Of a stretch of DNA of 64,000 nucleotides, positions 36,875 to 46,186 are shown one piece after another (position 1 is the stretch's first letter; every line of letters begins with the position of its first letter). Source of the DNA: Mesorhizobium sp. M1C.F.Ca.ET.210.01.1.1 (GTDB taxonomy: Bacteria; Pseudomonadota; Alphaproteobacteria; Rhizobiales; Rhizobiaceae); assembly GCF_004791585.1 (NCBI RefSeq), contig NZ_SRUU01000011.1, positions 1 through 64,000 on the forward strand, read 5' to 3'. The notes under the pieces are model-generated. The model was not told the DNA's origin. It was given only the letters and a program-made list of their open reading frames with translations, and ran no database searches. The translations under genes and the position numbers were made by a program.

Positions 36875-37630
36875 TCAAGCTTGCGCTGTTTCAGAGGCTC
36901 TTGGCGAGCGCTGTTTTCGCATGCTTTCACCGGTGAGATCGATGCGATAGGCGTTGTGAACGAGGCGGTCCAGGATGGCATCGGCCAGAGTTGGGTTTGC
37001 AATGATCTCGTACCAGCGATCCAGGGGCAACTGACTGGTGACGATTGTCGATCGGCGTTCGTAGCGGTCTTCAATGATCTCAAGCACATCACGCCGCTGG
37101 TCATCATTGAGTTTTTCCGGTCCCCAGTCATCGAGAACGAGCAGGTCGGTTTTGGCGAGTTGCTTGAGGATCCGGCCATAACGTCCGTCGCCTCTCGCGA
37201 GGGCAAGTGTTGCAAACAGCCGGGGAACGCGGTGATAGGCGACGGAGAAATCCTCTCGGCAAGCTTTGTGGCCAAGCGCACAGGCCAGCCAGCTCTTGCC
37301 GACGCCCGCCGGCCCGGTGATGAGAAGACTGTGATGCTTTCTGATCCAGTCGCAGCCGGCGAGCGTCATGAACAGATTGCGATCAAGACCGCGTGCGGCA
37401 CGAAAGTCGGCATTCTCGATCTGTGCGTCATGGCGAAGTTTGGCAGCCCTGGCGCGGGCTTCGAAACGCTTCTGGCGGCGCATGGTGGCCTCGCGCTCGA
37501 GCAGCACGGCAAGCCATTCTCCATGCTCGAGGCCGCGTGCTTCGGATTGTGCGTCGAGCTCCTGGAAGGCGCTGGCCATGCCATGAAGGCCGAGTTCGCG
37601 CAGCATGTCGATGGTTGGATGGATGAGCAT
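36875..37630 (-). CDS. istB: IS21 helper ATPase IstB
   Basis: A 251-residue AAA+ protein with Walker A GPAGVGKSWLA (about residues 106-116), Walker B LLVLDDWGPE, and the NPTLADAILDRLVHNAYRIDL sequence typical of IstB. It starts 12 bases after the istA stop. IstB selects the target and activates the IstA transposase. The gene is intact although istA is not. Confidence 0.95.
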   Translation of the reverse strand: MLIHPTIDMLRELGLHGMASAFQELDAQSEARGLEHGEWLAVLLEREATMRRQKRFEARARAAKLRHDAQIENADFRAARGLDRNLFMTLAGCDWIRKHHSLLITGPAGVGKSWLACALGHKACREDFSVAYHRVPRLFATLALARGDGRYGRILKQLAKTDLLVLDDWGPEKLNDDQRRDVLEIIEDRYERRSTIVTSQLPLDRWYEIIANPTLADAILDRLVHNAYRIDLTGESMRKQRSPRASETAQA

Positions 37631-37642
37631 TGGTGTGTCTCC

Positions 37643-39195
37643 TCAATGGAAGTAATCAGGGCCACGCAGATTGGCGTGATCGACGATGGCGGTCGGTTCG
37701 GTGGAATGCCTTGCGGCCTTGTGATTGGCGATAAGCGAGGCGATGCTCTTGCAGTTCAGCCCACCGATCTCGACAGCACGGGCTGACACGACCTCGGCGC
37801 GATCGCGTGGGATATCGCGAAACAGGCGAAGGACACCCAGGCATGTCCGAAAGCCTTGTTCAGGATGTGGGCGGCTGGCGAGGATTGCGACAACCAAGCC
37901 TTCCGTCTCGGGCCCGACGGATGCGGCCCAGCGACGGAAACGATCCGGCGTCCACTCGGCATATCGCCGGTGGGAGCTGGGCATATGATCTGGATCCGTC
38001 CCATGACGAGGGCCGCCATAGCGGCGCTGATGGACGGCAATGCGCTTGCCGCGGTGAAAGATCTCGATGGTGCGTGCCGTTGCTCTCAGATCGACTTGCT
38101 GGCGAATGAGGCTGTGCGGTACGGAATAAAAGAAGGTCTTGAACTCGACGTGGTAATCCGTCGAGACGCGGGCCAAACGCCACTCGGCGAATTCGTAGTC
38201 TTTGCTCGGAAGGCTTGCGAGCGCGGCACGCTCGACGCTCTCAAACAATTGCCGGCGACTGACGCCCAGCCGACGCATGACGTGATCATTGATGCGATCG
38301 AGTGCCTGGCGAATGGCGGCATTGGCCTCGGCCAGCGAGAAGAAGGTTTGGTTGCGCAGCCGCCCCAGAATGCATGACTGGGCGAAACGCACGCCGTTCT
38401 CGACTTTCGATTTGTCCTTCGGTCGTCGCGGCCGTGCCGGAAGGACGCCGACGCCATAATGGGATGCCATCATGCCGTAGCTGCGATTGATCTCGGGATC
38501 GTAGAAGCTGGCGCGGCTGACACCCGACTTCAGATTGTCGGGGACGATCAGTCGGGGAACGCCATCAAAGAAACGAAACATCCTGACGTGTGAACCAATC
38601 CAATCAGGCAGTGTCTGGGTCCATGTTGCTTCGGCATAGGTGAAGCTGGAGGCACCCAGCACTGCCACGAAGATCTCCGCCTCACGGAGCTCGCCGGTGT
38701 CGCGATCAACGATCGGGATCTTCTTGCCGGAATAGTCCACGAAGACCTTGTCGCCGGCGGCGTGTTCTTGGCGCATCGTCGGCGAAAGCCGCTGTTCGAA
38801 GCTGCGAAAGAGCTCGCAGAACCGGCTATAGCCATATCCGTCGGGATGACTTCCTCGATACTCCTCCCACAAGATGAGGAGCGTGACGCCCGGCTTCTTG
38901 AGCTCGACGGCAAGATCGGCCCAGTTCGGCTCTGCGCGCCGCCGCGTGCCTTGTTTGACGCATTGCGAGCGAAGAGTTTGTTCTCAAGTGCGTCATCGGT
39001 CAGCTCGCCTGGCAGGGGCCAGCTCAACCCGATTGCCGCTGCGCGCCGCAGATTATCCTGCACCGTACTGCGTGCTATTCCCAGCACGACCGCAATCTCG
39101 CGGGAGCTGGTCCCGCTTCCGGCAAGCCGAAGCATTTGTCTCAACTGTCTCATGGTCAGCCTTCTCTTTGCCGGCATCAAAATGTCCTCGTTCAT
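37643..39195 (-). pseudogene. istA: IS21 transposase IstA, frameshifted
   Basis: The N-terminal part (from 39195) has the helix-turn-helix QMLRLAGSGTSSREIAVVLGIARSTVQ. Near 38950, after KLFARNASNKARGGA, one base is missing. The other frame continues EPNWADLAVELKKPGV and WEEYRGSHPDGYGY. The DDE catalytic core is readable: VFVDYSGKKIP, LIVPDNLKSGV and KSKVENGVRFAQ. The expected full length is about 517 residues. Unless the shift is a sequencing error, the element is not self-mobile. Confidence 0.85.
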
Positions 39196-39348
39196 CGCGA
39201 GGTAATTGATGCCAAAGTTGCTGACCCAGGAGGTAATCTTCAGTGCCGAAAACCGGCCGGTCTTTGGTTGGAATGGTGGCCGGCTTCATACCGGAATGGC
39301 GGCCGGTGTTTGATCGGAATGGCGGCCGGCTTCACGTCGGAATCCGCA

Positions 39349-39511
39349 GATACATCAACGCAGAGGCTGCGCGGCTCCGCTCCCAGCCGGCGGTTTCGGC
39401 TTGATCAAGCAGATCGTCAAGATGCGCTGCCAACGCGTCCTGGCAATCGCTATCGTATCGTGCGGCGTTGACCTTATGCACGGGTGTTCTAATCAGTGTT
39501 TCCTTTGCCAT
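39349..39511 (-). pseudogene. 5' part of the small DLLDxxExAGWDR gene split by IS21
   Basis: ATG 39511 opens MAKETLIRTPVHKVNAARYD, and continues ALAAHLDDLLDQAETAGWERSRAASALMYL up to the IS border. The remaining codons lie 2.6 kb away at 36690-36718. The family core aligns with the intact gene at 23650-23892. The interrupted product would run into the IS and end RIPT. Confidence 0.75.
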
Positions 39512-39589
39512 GGTGCTCGTCGAAATTGGCGCTAGATAGCTCAACCAACTCATGTGGATGAGGCGGCACGACGCGCCGCCTCTGCCCAA

Positions 39590-39875
39590 TCAGACGTGCC
39601 TTGATGGAACTTTGGGAATCGCAAGAGGCATTGTTTCATCCTCGATAAGGATGTCCTTCTTGCGGGCAAAGGCTACGAAAATCCCTCTTGCCGTTTCACA
39701 ATCGACATCTTCCACCAAATGCAGCCTTGCAAGCGCGAATAGCCGCTTTCTGTTCCGGGCTGTTGCCGCACCAATCGGCGGCGAACTGGTAGGCGTCGGC
39801 GACAGTGTTCAGTTGACGCGGAAAACCCAGTCCGACCCAGACGCGGACCGGCTTTTCGAAGGGTCTGGACAGCAT
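39590..39875 (-). pseudogene. DUF982 small protein, single-base frameshift
   Basis: ATG 39875 follows GGGAGGTCACC. The frame reads FEKPVRVWVGLGFPRQLNTVADAYQFAADWCGNSPEQKAAIRACKAAF, then stops early at 39696. Removing one base near 39720 gives VEDVDCETARGIFVAFARKKDIL and a stop at 39590-39592, restoring a typical DUF982 protein of about 94 residues. Fourth copy. Confidence 0.7.
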
Positions 39876-39896
39876 GGTGACCTCCCTTACGGCAGC

Positions 39897-40202
39897 TTAA
39901 GCGACCGCTCCGCCGCCTTGGCCGCGATTGCCGCTGACCATCCAAGGCAAGGCAGTGGTCACTTCCTCATGGATTCTGGCCGACTTTGCGAAGCCGCAGA
40001 AGGCTTCCCTGGCGGCCGACAGCGGATAGTCGCTGTCGAAAGCGCACTGGCAGGCGCGCAGCGCGGTTTCATAAATGGGGCCGCGTCTGTTTTTTGGCCA
40101 CTCGTAGAGAAATTCCAGGGCGTCCTCGATACACCCGATTTCCTGGATGAGGCTGTTCCCATTTTTCACGAAAACAGGGCTGTCGAACATCCGATCGTTC
40201 AT
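39897..40202 (-). CDS. DUF982 small protein
   Basis: ATG 40202 (after GGAGGATCTT) gives 101 residues: FVKNGNSLIQEIGCIEDALEFLYEWPKNRRGPIYETALRACQCAF, then AREAFCGFAKSARI. All DUF982 marks are present. The longer frame to 40406 overlaps the plus-strand methyltransferase fragment and lacks a site. Fifth copy; it lies 22 bases upstream of the frameshifted one and both probably share a transcript. Confidence 0.75.
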   Translation of the reverse strand: MNDRMFDSPVFVKNGNSLIQEIGCIEDALEFLYEWPKNRRGPIYETALRACQCAFDSDYPLSAAREAFCGFAKSARIHEEVTTALPWMVSGNRGQGGGAVA

Positions 40203-40353
40203 AAGATCCTCCAAGTCGAACGAACAATTGAATTTTGAATGGGCGGGACCGACAGCGGCCCGCCCAACGGGCGATATGGGTTTGTGGATTTTGATCGTCA
40301 AGGGCTCGGGCTCTGGCCCGCAACAGAGAAAAAATGGCCCGCTCGATGCCGAA

Positions 40354-40743
40354 GGCGCTGAACTGATCGCCTGTTCCGGACAACTTGCGAGGATGGCGGT
40401 GGTCAATTCCGGGATGAAGGTGTCGGTGGCCGGCTGCCTTCCTCCGATTTTCGGGTCTTACGAACCACAACGCTTCGAACCCGAGCGAGTGCAGGACTAC
40501 CTTGGCGTCTTCATTGTCGGGCTGGAGCCCTATGTCGATCTGTGGCTCGGCGAGACTTTGACCCTGATTGCCGAAGGCGAGGCCGTCCGGCCCGCCGTGC
40601 AGCCGACCAACAAGCCGCTCGGGATTTCCTTTTCCAGCATTGATGCATTGCTGCTGGGTTCAGGCGCGGCGGCGGCAGCGCGCCATGCGCATTGGCCAGG
40701 GGTCGATCCAAGCGGCGACCGCCAGCGGGAAACGTTCACATGA
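40354..40743 (+). pseudogene. Internal fragment of a homocysteine S-methyltransferase
   Basis: The frame reads SGQLARMAVVNSGMKVSVAGCLPPIFGSYEP, then LGVFIVGLEPYVDLWLGETLTLIAEGEAVRPA and NKPLGISF. This is the middle of a BHMT/MmuM-type homocysteine methyltransferase. The N-terminal third, with the start of the barrel, is absent. So is the C-terminal zinc-binding cysteine pair. Similarity ends near 40632, although the frame stays open to 40743. A truncated relic, with no sign of its own start. Confidence 0.65.
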
Positions 40744-41089
40744 CGGGGATATGGCCGGTTTCCGCCATACAACGGTGGTTGGACGGGCACCTAGTAGACG
40801 GCATGGTGCGACCGTTTCGGACACCCGGCTCCAAGTACCGAATGACAAAAAGGCACGTCAAGGCGAACGTTGATCTCTCCCTTAAGTCGGCTTCGAGCAG
40901 TCACCCAGAAATTCGATGAAGCGTTGCGTCTTGCCGAAGCAGGGCGTTTCGATGGCGGCGAAGACAGAGCGGCGGCGACGATTTCCTCCGCCAGAAGCGC
41001 ATGCCTAGCATCGGAATTGAGCCGGCGTTCTCATCGCATCGGATGCAACGAGACGCGAAGGGCGAGCAGGCGGTCACGTTACTCAGGCG
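40744..41089. other. Region without a supported gene, border of the catabolic locus
   Basis: Frames here are short and family-less. It separates the decayed small-gene region from the intact catabolic operon ending at 41090. Confidence 0.4.
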
Positions 41090-42127
41090 TCAGTTCAACT
41101 CGATACGTTCTCCCGTTGCCGCCGAGCGTTTTACCGCATCGACTACCCTCAAGGTTTTGAGCCCCTCTCGCCCGCTGACAAGCGGCGGTTCGTCTCCGCG
41201 GATCACCTTGCAGAATTGCCTGATCTGCAGAACGAGTGGGTCCTGGTTGTCGACGTCGATACGCGTTTGGTCAAAGGGTTCCCACCAACTCCGTTTACCA
41301 GGATTGCGCCAGACCTCGAGTGACGGAACAGCCAGCGACCCGTGCGTTCCTCCGATCAAGTAACAGGATTGCTCGGTTTTGGGGTAAGCCGGATTCTCTC
41401 CGGTTGTCATCTCCCAGCTCCACGGTGCGACCACCGCGTCCGAGACTGTCGCAGTTCCCAACACTCCGTTCTTGAACTCAATCAGGATCGCTGCCGTTTC
41501 CTCAACTGCGTTGCCGCGCACCGCGTTGGACTCGCGTGCCTGAACCGCAGCCACATCGCCGAAAAGGTAGCGCAGATTATCGACATCGTGGATGAGATTG
41601 AGGAAAACCGGCCCCGCACCGCGCTCACGACGCCACGAGATGTCGAAGTAGTCGTCGGGTTTGAATAGCCAGAACATTGCATTGACAACAAGAACGCGGC
41701 CGAGCTTTCCGCTTTCGATGATTTCCTTTGCCTTTTGCATCACCGGATTGTGTCGGCGGTGATGACCGGTCAAAAGAGGAACACCTTTTGCCTCAGCCGC
41801 TGCGATCAGCCTTTCCCCGGATATAATGTCGTCGGCGATAGGCTTCTCGATGAGTGCAGGAATGCCGGCTTCAACGGCTTCCAACCCGTTCTGAACGTGA
41901 GCCGGGTTGGGCGTAGCCACGATGATCCCATCAGGTAGGTCTGCGGCAATCATTTCTGCCAAGCTTGGAAACCACTTCACGCCGGCTTCGCTGGCAATGG
42001 TCTCGCCAGCCGGCGTGGGATCGACCACGGCGCTGAGTTGCGCCGAGGGCTCGGCCAGGACGTGCTGAATATGGCGCTTACCGATGAGGCCGGCCCCAAC
42101 CACGGCCAGCTTAACCTGTTGGGTCAT
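41090..42127 (-). CDS. Gfo/Idh/MocA-family NAD(P)-dependent oxidoreductase
   Basis: ATG 42127 follows CTGAGG by six bases and is preferred to GTG 42133. The 345-residue protein has a Rossmann motif VVGAGLIGKRHIQ, the EKPIADD motif carrying the catalytic lysine (near residue 95), and HHRRHNP and LIHDVDNLRYLFG, the C-terminal domain histidine motif. Relatives oxidise cyclic polyols or sugar-like rings. In a locus with AroE and AroQ, a quinate- or shikimate-like polyol is a reasonable guess. Last gene of the minus-strand operon. Confidence 0.8.
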   Translation of the reverse strand: MTQQVKLAVVGAGLIGKRHIQHVLAEPSAQLSAVVDPTPAGETIASEAGVKWFPSLAEMIAADLPDGIIVATPNPAHVQNGLEAVEAGIPALIEKPIADDIISGERLIAAAEAKGVPLLTGHHRRHNPVMQKAKEIIESGKLGRVLVVNAMFWLFKPDDYFDISWRRERGAGPVFLNLIHDVDNLRYLFGDVAAVQARESNAVRGNAVEETAAILIEFKNGVLGTATVSDAVVAPWSWEMTTGENPAYPKTEQSCYLIGGTHGSLAVPSLEVWRNPGKRSWWEPFDQTRIDVDNQDPLVLQIRQFCKVIRGDEPPLVSGREGLKTLRVVDAVKRSAATGERIELN

Positions 42128-42134
42128 GGTCACC

Positions 42135-42584
42135 TCAGCCCTTGCCCGCCGCCTTGATCATTGTCGCCGCGCGTCGGATGGCAAGCTGGTATCCTTCCGT
42201 TCCAAGGCCGCAGATCACACCATCCGCGCGGTGCGAAACGAACGAATGGTGTCGGAAGCTTTCGCGCTTGTGCACATTGGATATGTGAATCTCGATCACA
42301 GGCCCCTCAAATGTGTTCAGAGCGTCGAGGATGGCAAGTGAGGTATGGGTGAAGGCTGCCGGATTGATGACGATGCCTGCACCGTCCTCGCGCGCCTCAT
42401 GAATCCAATCGATGATCTCGTATTCCCGGTTGCTCTGATGGAAGCGGATTTCATGGCCGAGTTCTGCCGCCAGCTTGCGGCAGTCCGCCTCTACGTCTGC
42501 GAGCGTTTCATGCCCGTAGATATGCGGCTGGCGTTTGCCAAGCAGATTGAGGTTTGGTCCATTGAGAACGTAGATCAGGCTCAT
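42135..42584 (-). CDS. aroQ: Type II 3-dehydroquinate dehydratase
   Basis: A 149-residue AroQ with the hallmark start [19 protein letters not shown] (arginine and tyrosine of the lid), [26 protein letters not shown] and [18 protein letters not shown]. It interconverts 3-dehydroquinate and 3-dehydroshikimate by the trans mechanism, as a dodecamer. Linked to AroE and catabolic enzymes, it probably serves quinate breakdown rather than aromatic synthesis. The gene ends 8 bases before the oxidoreductase start. Confidence 0.9.
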   Translation of the reverse strand: MSLIYVLNGPNLNLLGKRQPHIYGHETLADVEADCRKLAAELGHEIRFHQSNREYEIIDWIHEAREDGAGIVINPAAFTHTSLAILDALNTFEGPVIEIHISNVHKRESFRHHSFVSHRADGVICGLGTEGYQLAIRRAATMIKAAGKG

Positions 42585-42617
42585 AGCATAGTGTCCTTCT
42601 TGAGCACGCTGTTCTGG

Positions 42618-42986
42618 TCAGGCGAACGCGATTGCTTGAACTGCAAAATCAGGGTCCGACTCGTAGAGATCCGCGCGCAAACCGAGCTTTCCAGCTTCGA
42701 GAGCAGGCGCGGCGATCGTCCGCGCGGCCTCTAGAACGGCAGTGAGAAGCTTCTGCTTGGCCTCTGCAGTACGACCCGGTGCCATCCGCACGATGATTTG
42801 AATGAAATGATGATCGACATGCTCATCGCCCACGCAGGAGTATGTCGCCTCCCGCGCAAACGTGCGCACGGCGGAAGGTTTCACAAGGCCGCCATCGCGA
42901 ACGCAGCGATGCACGGACAGCGTCAGTCGGTCCATGGCTACATGCTCGCCTGCGCCCCGGCTATAATCGATGATGATATGCGGCAT
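42618..42986 (-). CDS. 5-carboxymethyl-2-hydroxymuconate isomerase-like tautomerase
   Basis: A 122-residue protein starting MPHIIIDYSRG with the N-terminal proline that is the catalytic base in the CHMI/4-oxalocrotonate tautomerase superfamily. The rest fits the CHMI subfamily (VDHHFIQIIVRMAPGRTAEAKQKL, LRADLYESDPDF). In homoprotocatechuate degradation CHMI (HpaF) acts before the HpaH and HpaI steps, both of which are encoded across the divergent promoter here. The substrate in this locus is not proven. Confidence 0.75.
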   Translation of the reverse strand: MPHIIIDYSRGAGEHVAMDRLTLSVHRCVRDGGLVKPSAVRTFAREATYSCVGDEHVDHHFIQIIVRMAPGRTAEAKQKLLTAVLEAARTIAAPALEAGKLGLRADLYESDPDFAVQAIAFA

Positions 42987-43000
42987 TTAGGATATCCCCA

Positions 43001-43867
43001 TCAAGCCGACAGGCGGCACAGGTCCGTAAAGTGAAGGGACATGCGCTCTACGTCCGGTGCTATCCCGGTGAACAATTCGAAAGCCGCTGCTGCCTGGTAG
43101 ACGGTCATGCCGCCGCCCCGAAGGGTCCGGCAGCCTTTTCCTTCGGCGAGAGCAAGGAGCTCTGTGACGAGTGGCATATAGACAATGTCGGCCACCCAAT
43201 GCCGTGGCAGAAGCCATTCCGCATCGATCGGCAAACCAGGATGGCTCTTCATACCCGTCGGCGTCGCGTGGATGAGGCCGTCCGCGGAACGCAGGGCGCT
43301 GCCGACATCCGTCGTGGCACGCGCGCAATCCCACGAGAACCGATCGTTCAACTGCTGGGCCAAGGTTTCTGCCCGTTTTGATTCCTGGTCAAAGATCGAT
43401 AGTCTGTCAAATCCGAGCTTGATGGCGGCATGCGCCACGGCGACACCGGCGCCGCCGGCGCCAAGCAGGACGACATGCGACTTCGCGACATCCGGAAGGC
43501 CGCGCTGGAAATTCTCGTAGAAACCGTACCAATCCGTGTTGTGGCCGATCCTCTCGCTGTTGCGGAAGACCACGGTATTGACCGCACCGAGCATCTTTGC
43601 ATCCTCGGAAAGGCGACTGAGGTGGGCGATCACTGTCTGCTTGCACGGATGTGTAATGTTGCTGCCGGCAAAACCGCGCTGCTCTTCCTCGTCCAGGAGG
43701 TCCGGCAGCGCGGAGGCGGGAAGGCCTCGCTCGGCGAAGTCGAGAAGCTCGTAACGGTAATCGAGGCCCTGGCGTCGCCCCTCCATTTCGTGGAGGGCCG
43801 GGGACTTTGACATTTGGATGTCGGCACCGATCAGCCCCACGAGGAATTTCTTGTCGTGCATTGGCAT
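43001..43867 (-). CDS. aroE: Shikimate/quinate dehydrogenase
   Basis: The 288-residue protein has the AroE landmarks SKSPALHEMEG, GSNITHPCK (with the lysine), GAVNTVVF, HNTDWYGF (catalytic Asp), a GAGGAGVAVA nucleotide loop, HATPTGM and GGGMTVYQAAAAFELFTG. The paralogue sits in a catabolic operon with an importer and AroQ, as do quinate/shikimate dehydrogenases of Corynebacterium-type pathways. It likely oxidises shikimate or quinate to the dehydro form. Not the housekeeping copy, by context. Confidence 0.85.
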   Translation of the reverse strand: MPMHDKKFLVGLIGADIQMSKSPALHEMEGRRQGLDYRYELLDFAERGLPASALPDLLDEEEQRGFAGSNITHPCKQTVIAHLSRLSEDAKMLGAVNTVVFRNSERIGHNTDWYGFYENFQRGLPDVAKSHVVLLGAGGAGVAVAHAAIKLGFDRLSIFDQESKRAETLAQQLNDRFSWDCARATTDVGSALRSADGLIHATPTGMKSHPGLPIDAEWLLPRHWVADIVYMPLVTELLALAEGKGCRTLRGGGMTVYQAAAAFELFTGIAPDVERMSLHFTDLCRLSA

Positions 43868-43879
43868 CGCTTTCGAAAG

Positions 43880-44653
43880 TCAGTGATGGGCCAGGATTTC
43901 ACCGAGGAAGGTTTTCGTGCGCTGGTGCTCGGGAGACTTGAAGAAGACCTCCGGTTCGGCCTCTTCGACGATTTCTCCGGAGTCCATGAAGATGACGCGG
44001 TCAGCGACCTGACGGGCAAACCCCATTTCGTGCGTGACACAGATCATCGTCATGCCGTCACGGGCGAGCCCGATCATGGTGTCGAGCACCTCTTTCACCA
44101 TTTCGGGATCGAGGGCAGAGGTCGGTTCGTCGAAGAGCATGACCTTCGGCTCCATGCAGAGCGCGCGGGCGATGGCGACGCGTTGTTGTTGTCCGCCCGA
44201 TAGCTGCGCCGGATATTTGTCCGCCTGGTCAAGGATTCGAACGCGCTCGAGATATTTTCGACCCAGTCGCTCTGCGTCAGCGTGGCTTACGCCTCGAACA
44301 CGCATTGGGGCGAGGGTACAGTTCTGAAGTGCGGTTATATGGGGGAAGAGATTGAAGCTCTGGAAGACCATTCCCACTTCGCGGCGTACAGCGTCGATGG
44401 ATTTGGTGCTTCCGTCCAGTACGTGACCCTCGACGACGATTTTGCCTTCCTCGATCGTCTCGAGGGCATTGATGCAACGGATTAACGTTGATTTCCCAGA
44501 GCCTGACGGCCCGCAAAGGACGATTTTTTCGCCTTTGCGGACCGACAAACTGATGGATTTCAAGGCATGGAAAGTGCCGTACCACTTCTGCACGTCCTCA
44601 AGGGAAATCAGCATCGATTGATCTTTTGCGGAATTGAGCACGGAACCCTCCAT
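43880..44653 (-). CDS. Polar amino acid-type ABC transporter ATPase
   Basis: A 257-residue GlnQ/HisP-like ATPase: Walker [10 protein letters not shown], signature [15 protein letters not shown], Walker [15 protein letters not shown] and the switch histidine in VTHEMGFAR. An internal ATG at 44614 is an alternative start. It follows the binding-protein gene by 7 bases and completes a PAAT importer with the two permeases. The imported solute is probably a pathway substrate rather than an amino acid; this is inference from the neighbours. Confidence 0.9.
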   Translation of the reverse strand: MEGSVLNSAKDQSMLISLEDVQKWYGTFHALKSISLSVRKGEKIVLCGPSGSGKSTLIRCINALETIEEGKIVVEGHVLDGSTKSIDAVRREVGMVFQSFNLFPHITALQNCTLAPMRVRGVSHADAERLGRKYLERVRILDQADKYPAQLSGGQQQRVAIARALCMEPKVMLFDEPTSALDPEMVKEVLDTMIGLARDGMTMICVTHEMGFARQVADRVIFMDSGEIVEEAEPEVFFKSPEHQRTKTFLGEILAHH

Positions 44654-44660
44654 TTGGGCC

Positions 44661-45485
44661 TTACTTCACGGTGAACGGGATGTTCGGAATGGATTCCGGG
44701 AACTTCGGCAGATCGATCGCCATCCACTTCTTCGTGATGGCGGCAAGCTCACCATTGGCCTTGATCTTGTCGATGAAGGCGTTGACGGCTTCGTTCCAGT
44801 CCTTCTCGCCGAGACGGGTACCGACGCCGTTGTAGGTTGTCAAAAAGTTAATCTTGCGCTCGTACGTGCCGGCACTGGCCGCATCCAGACGCTGACCATA
44901 GAACTGGTTGCCGCCAACCGCCTTTACCTGTCCGGAGACCAGTGCCTGGATGGTTGCGGCGTCGTCATCAAAGCGGCGAACCGTTGCGGTGGATCCGACG
45001 GCGTTCGTTACCGCCTTGTCCTGCGAACTGGATTTCGGAACGCCGATCTCCCATCCGGCAAGGTCTTCAGGCTTCGTAACCGTGTCGGACTTGGCGGCAT
45101 AAAGCGAAATCGTGTTGGCAGCGTAAGGCTTGCTGTATTGAATTGCTTTCGCGCGTTCTTCCGTCATCGCCATCGTTGCGAATAGGATGTCGACTTTGCC
45201 GGTCGTAAGCGCCGGAATTCGGTTGGCAACGGCGAGCGGCTGGAATTGAACCTTCACGCCTAATTCCTTGGCAAAAAGGTTGGCGACGTCAGCGTCGAAG
45301 CCGTCCTGCACGCCGCTTGTGTTAACGAACCCCCATGGCGCATTGTCGCCCTGGATGCCGACCACGAGCGTGCCCTTTGCCTTGATTTCCTCTACAGTTG
45401 CCGCAGAGGCGGCGGCAGTGCCAAGGGTTGCGAAGGCAATAGTTGCCAGTGCAAGTCCGAGAAAATTTCTACGGCTGTTATGCAT
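44661..45485 (-). CDS. Family 3 solute-binding protein of the ABC importer
   Basis: A 274-residue protein with a signal peptide containing a twin-arginine-like [11 protein letters not shown] and an AASAA cleavage site. The mature domain is SBP family 3 ([56 protein letters not shown]). Usually such proteins bind polar amino acids through a conserved Arg and Asp; here an RIPAL segment replaces the common R-x-P region. It delivers substrate to the permease pair encoded next to it. Confidence 0.9.
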   Translation of the reverse strand: MHNSRRNFLGLALATIAFATLGTAAASAATVEEIKAKGTLVVGIQGDNAPWGFVNTSGVQDGFDADVANLFAKELGVKVQFQPLAVANRIPALTTGKVDILFATMAMTEERAKAIQYSKPYAANTISLYAAKSDTVTKPEDLAGWEIGVPKSSSQDKAVTNAVGSTATVRRFDDDAATIQALVSGQVKAVGGNQFYGQRLDAASAGTYERKINFLTTYNGVGTRLGEKDWNEAVNAFIDKIKANGELAAITKKWMAIDLPKFPESIPNIPFTVK

Positions 45486-45526
45486 GCTTATTCTCCTCCT
45501 TAAGGGTTTTGCTTCGAGCGAAGCGG

Positions 45527-46177
45527 TTAGCGGGCAGCTTTCGCCATCCGTTTTTCAAGGCGACTTCCCGCATGGGAGAGCGGCCAGCAAATGATGAAGT
45601 AGATTGCGCCGACGATCCCGAAGACGAGCAGCGGACGATAGGTCTGGTTTGAAATGATCTGACCGGCGCGAGTCAGTTCAATGAAGCCGACGATTGCTGC
45701 CAGCGACGTGCCCTTGGTGAGCTGGACAAGGAAGCCGATCGTGGCCGGCATCGAAATTTTCAGGGCCTGCGGCAGAATGACGTCCTTCATCCGCGAGACA
45801 TAATGCAGACCGAGGGCGTTGGCGGCTTCCGTCTGGCCCTTCGGCACAGCCTCGATGGAGCCACGCCAGATCTCGCCCAGGAAGGCGCTGGCATGGAGCG
45901 TGAAGGCGACTGCGACCGCGATCCACGCGTTAACGTCGATGCCCAACAGCGCAACGCCGTAATAGACAACGAAGAGCTGCATCAGAAGGGGCGTGCCCTG
46001 GAAGACGCCGATATACCCTGCGGTGATCGTCCGGGCGACCTTGTTCTTCGAGGTGCGCAGGAGCGCGATCAGGATTCCGAATATCCCCCCACCGATGAAG
46101 CCCACGATCGCCAGCAGCACGGTCCATTTCAAACCCTGCATCAAAAAGAGAAATTGATCTTCTCCGATGGGACCCAT
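45527..46177 (-). CDS. ABC importer permease (polar amino acid type), subunit 1
   Basis: A 216-residue permease with five predicted membrane spans (LLAIVGFIGGGIFGILIALL, AWIAVAVAFTLHASAFLG and others). The EAA loop is EAANALGLHYVSRMKDVILPQALK. It sits between the binding-protein gene and the second permease and forms a heterodimer with the latter. Confidence 0.9.
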   Translation of the reverse strand: MGPIGEDQFLFLMQGLKWTVLLAIVGFIGGGIFGILIALLRTSKNKVARTITAGYIGVFQGTPLLMQLFVVYYGVALLGIDVNAWIAVAVAFTLHASAFLGEIWRGSIEAVPKGQTEAANALGLHYVSRMKDVILPQALKISMPATIGFLVQLTKGTSLAAIVGFIELTRAGQIISNQTYRPLLVFGIVGAIYFIICWPLSHAGSRLEKRMAKAAR

Positions 46178-46186
46178 GGCTGCTTC

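Larger units (their letters stand above)
36726..39348. mobile_element. IS21-family insertion sequence (about 2.6 kb)
   Basis: The element begins TGCG at 36726 and ends CGCA at 39348. Each end carries several short repeats built on ATTCCGA and GCCGGCC, the multiple terminal repeats typical of IS21. It contains istB and a frameshifted istA. It is flanked by a perfect 7-bp target duplication, GATACAT, at 36719-36725 and 39349-39355. It interrupts a small gene of the DLLDxxExAGWDR family. Confidence 0.9.
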
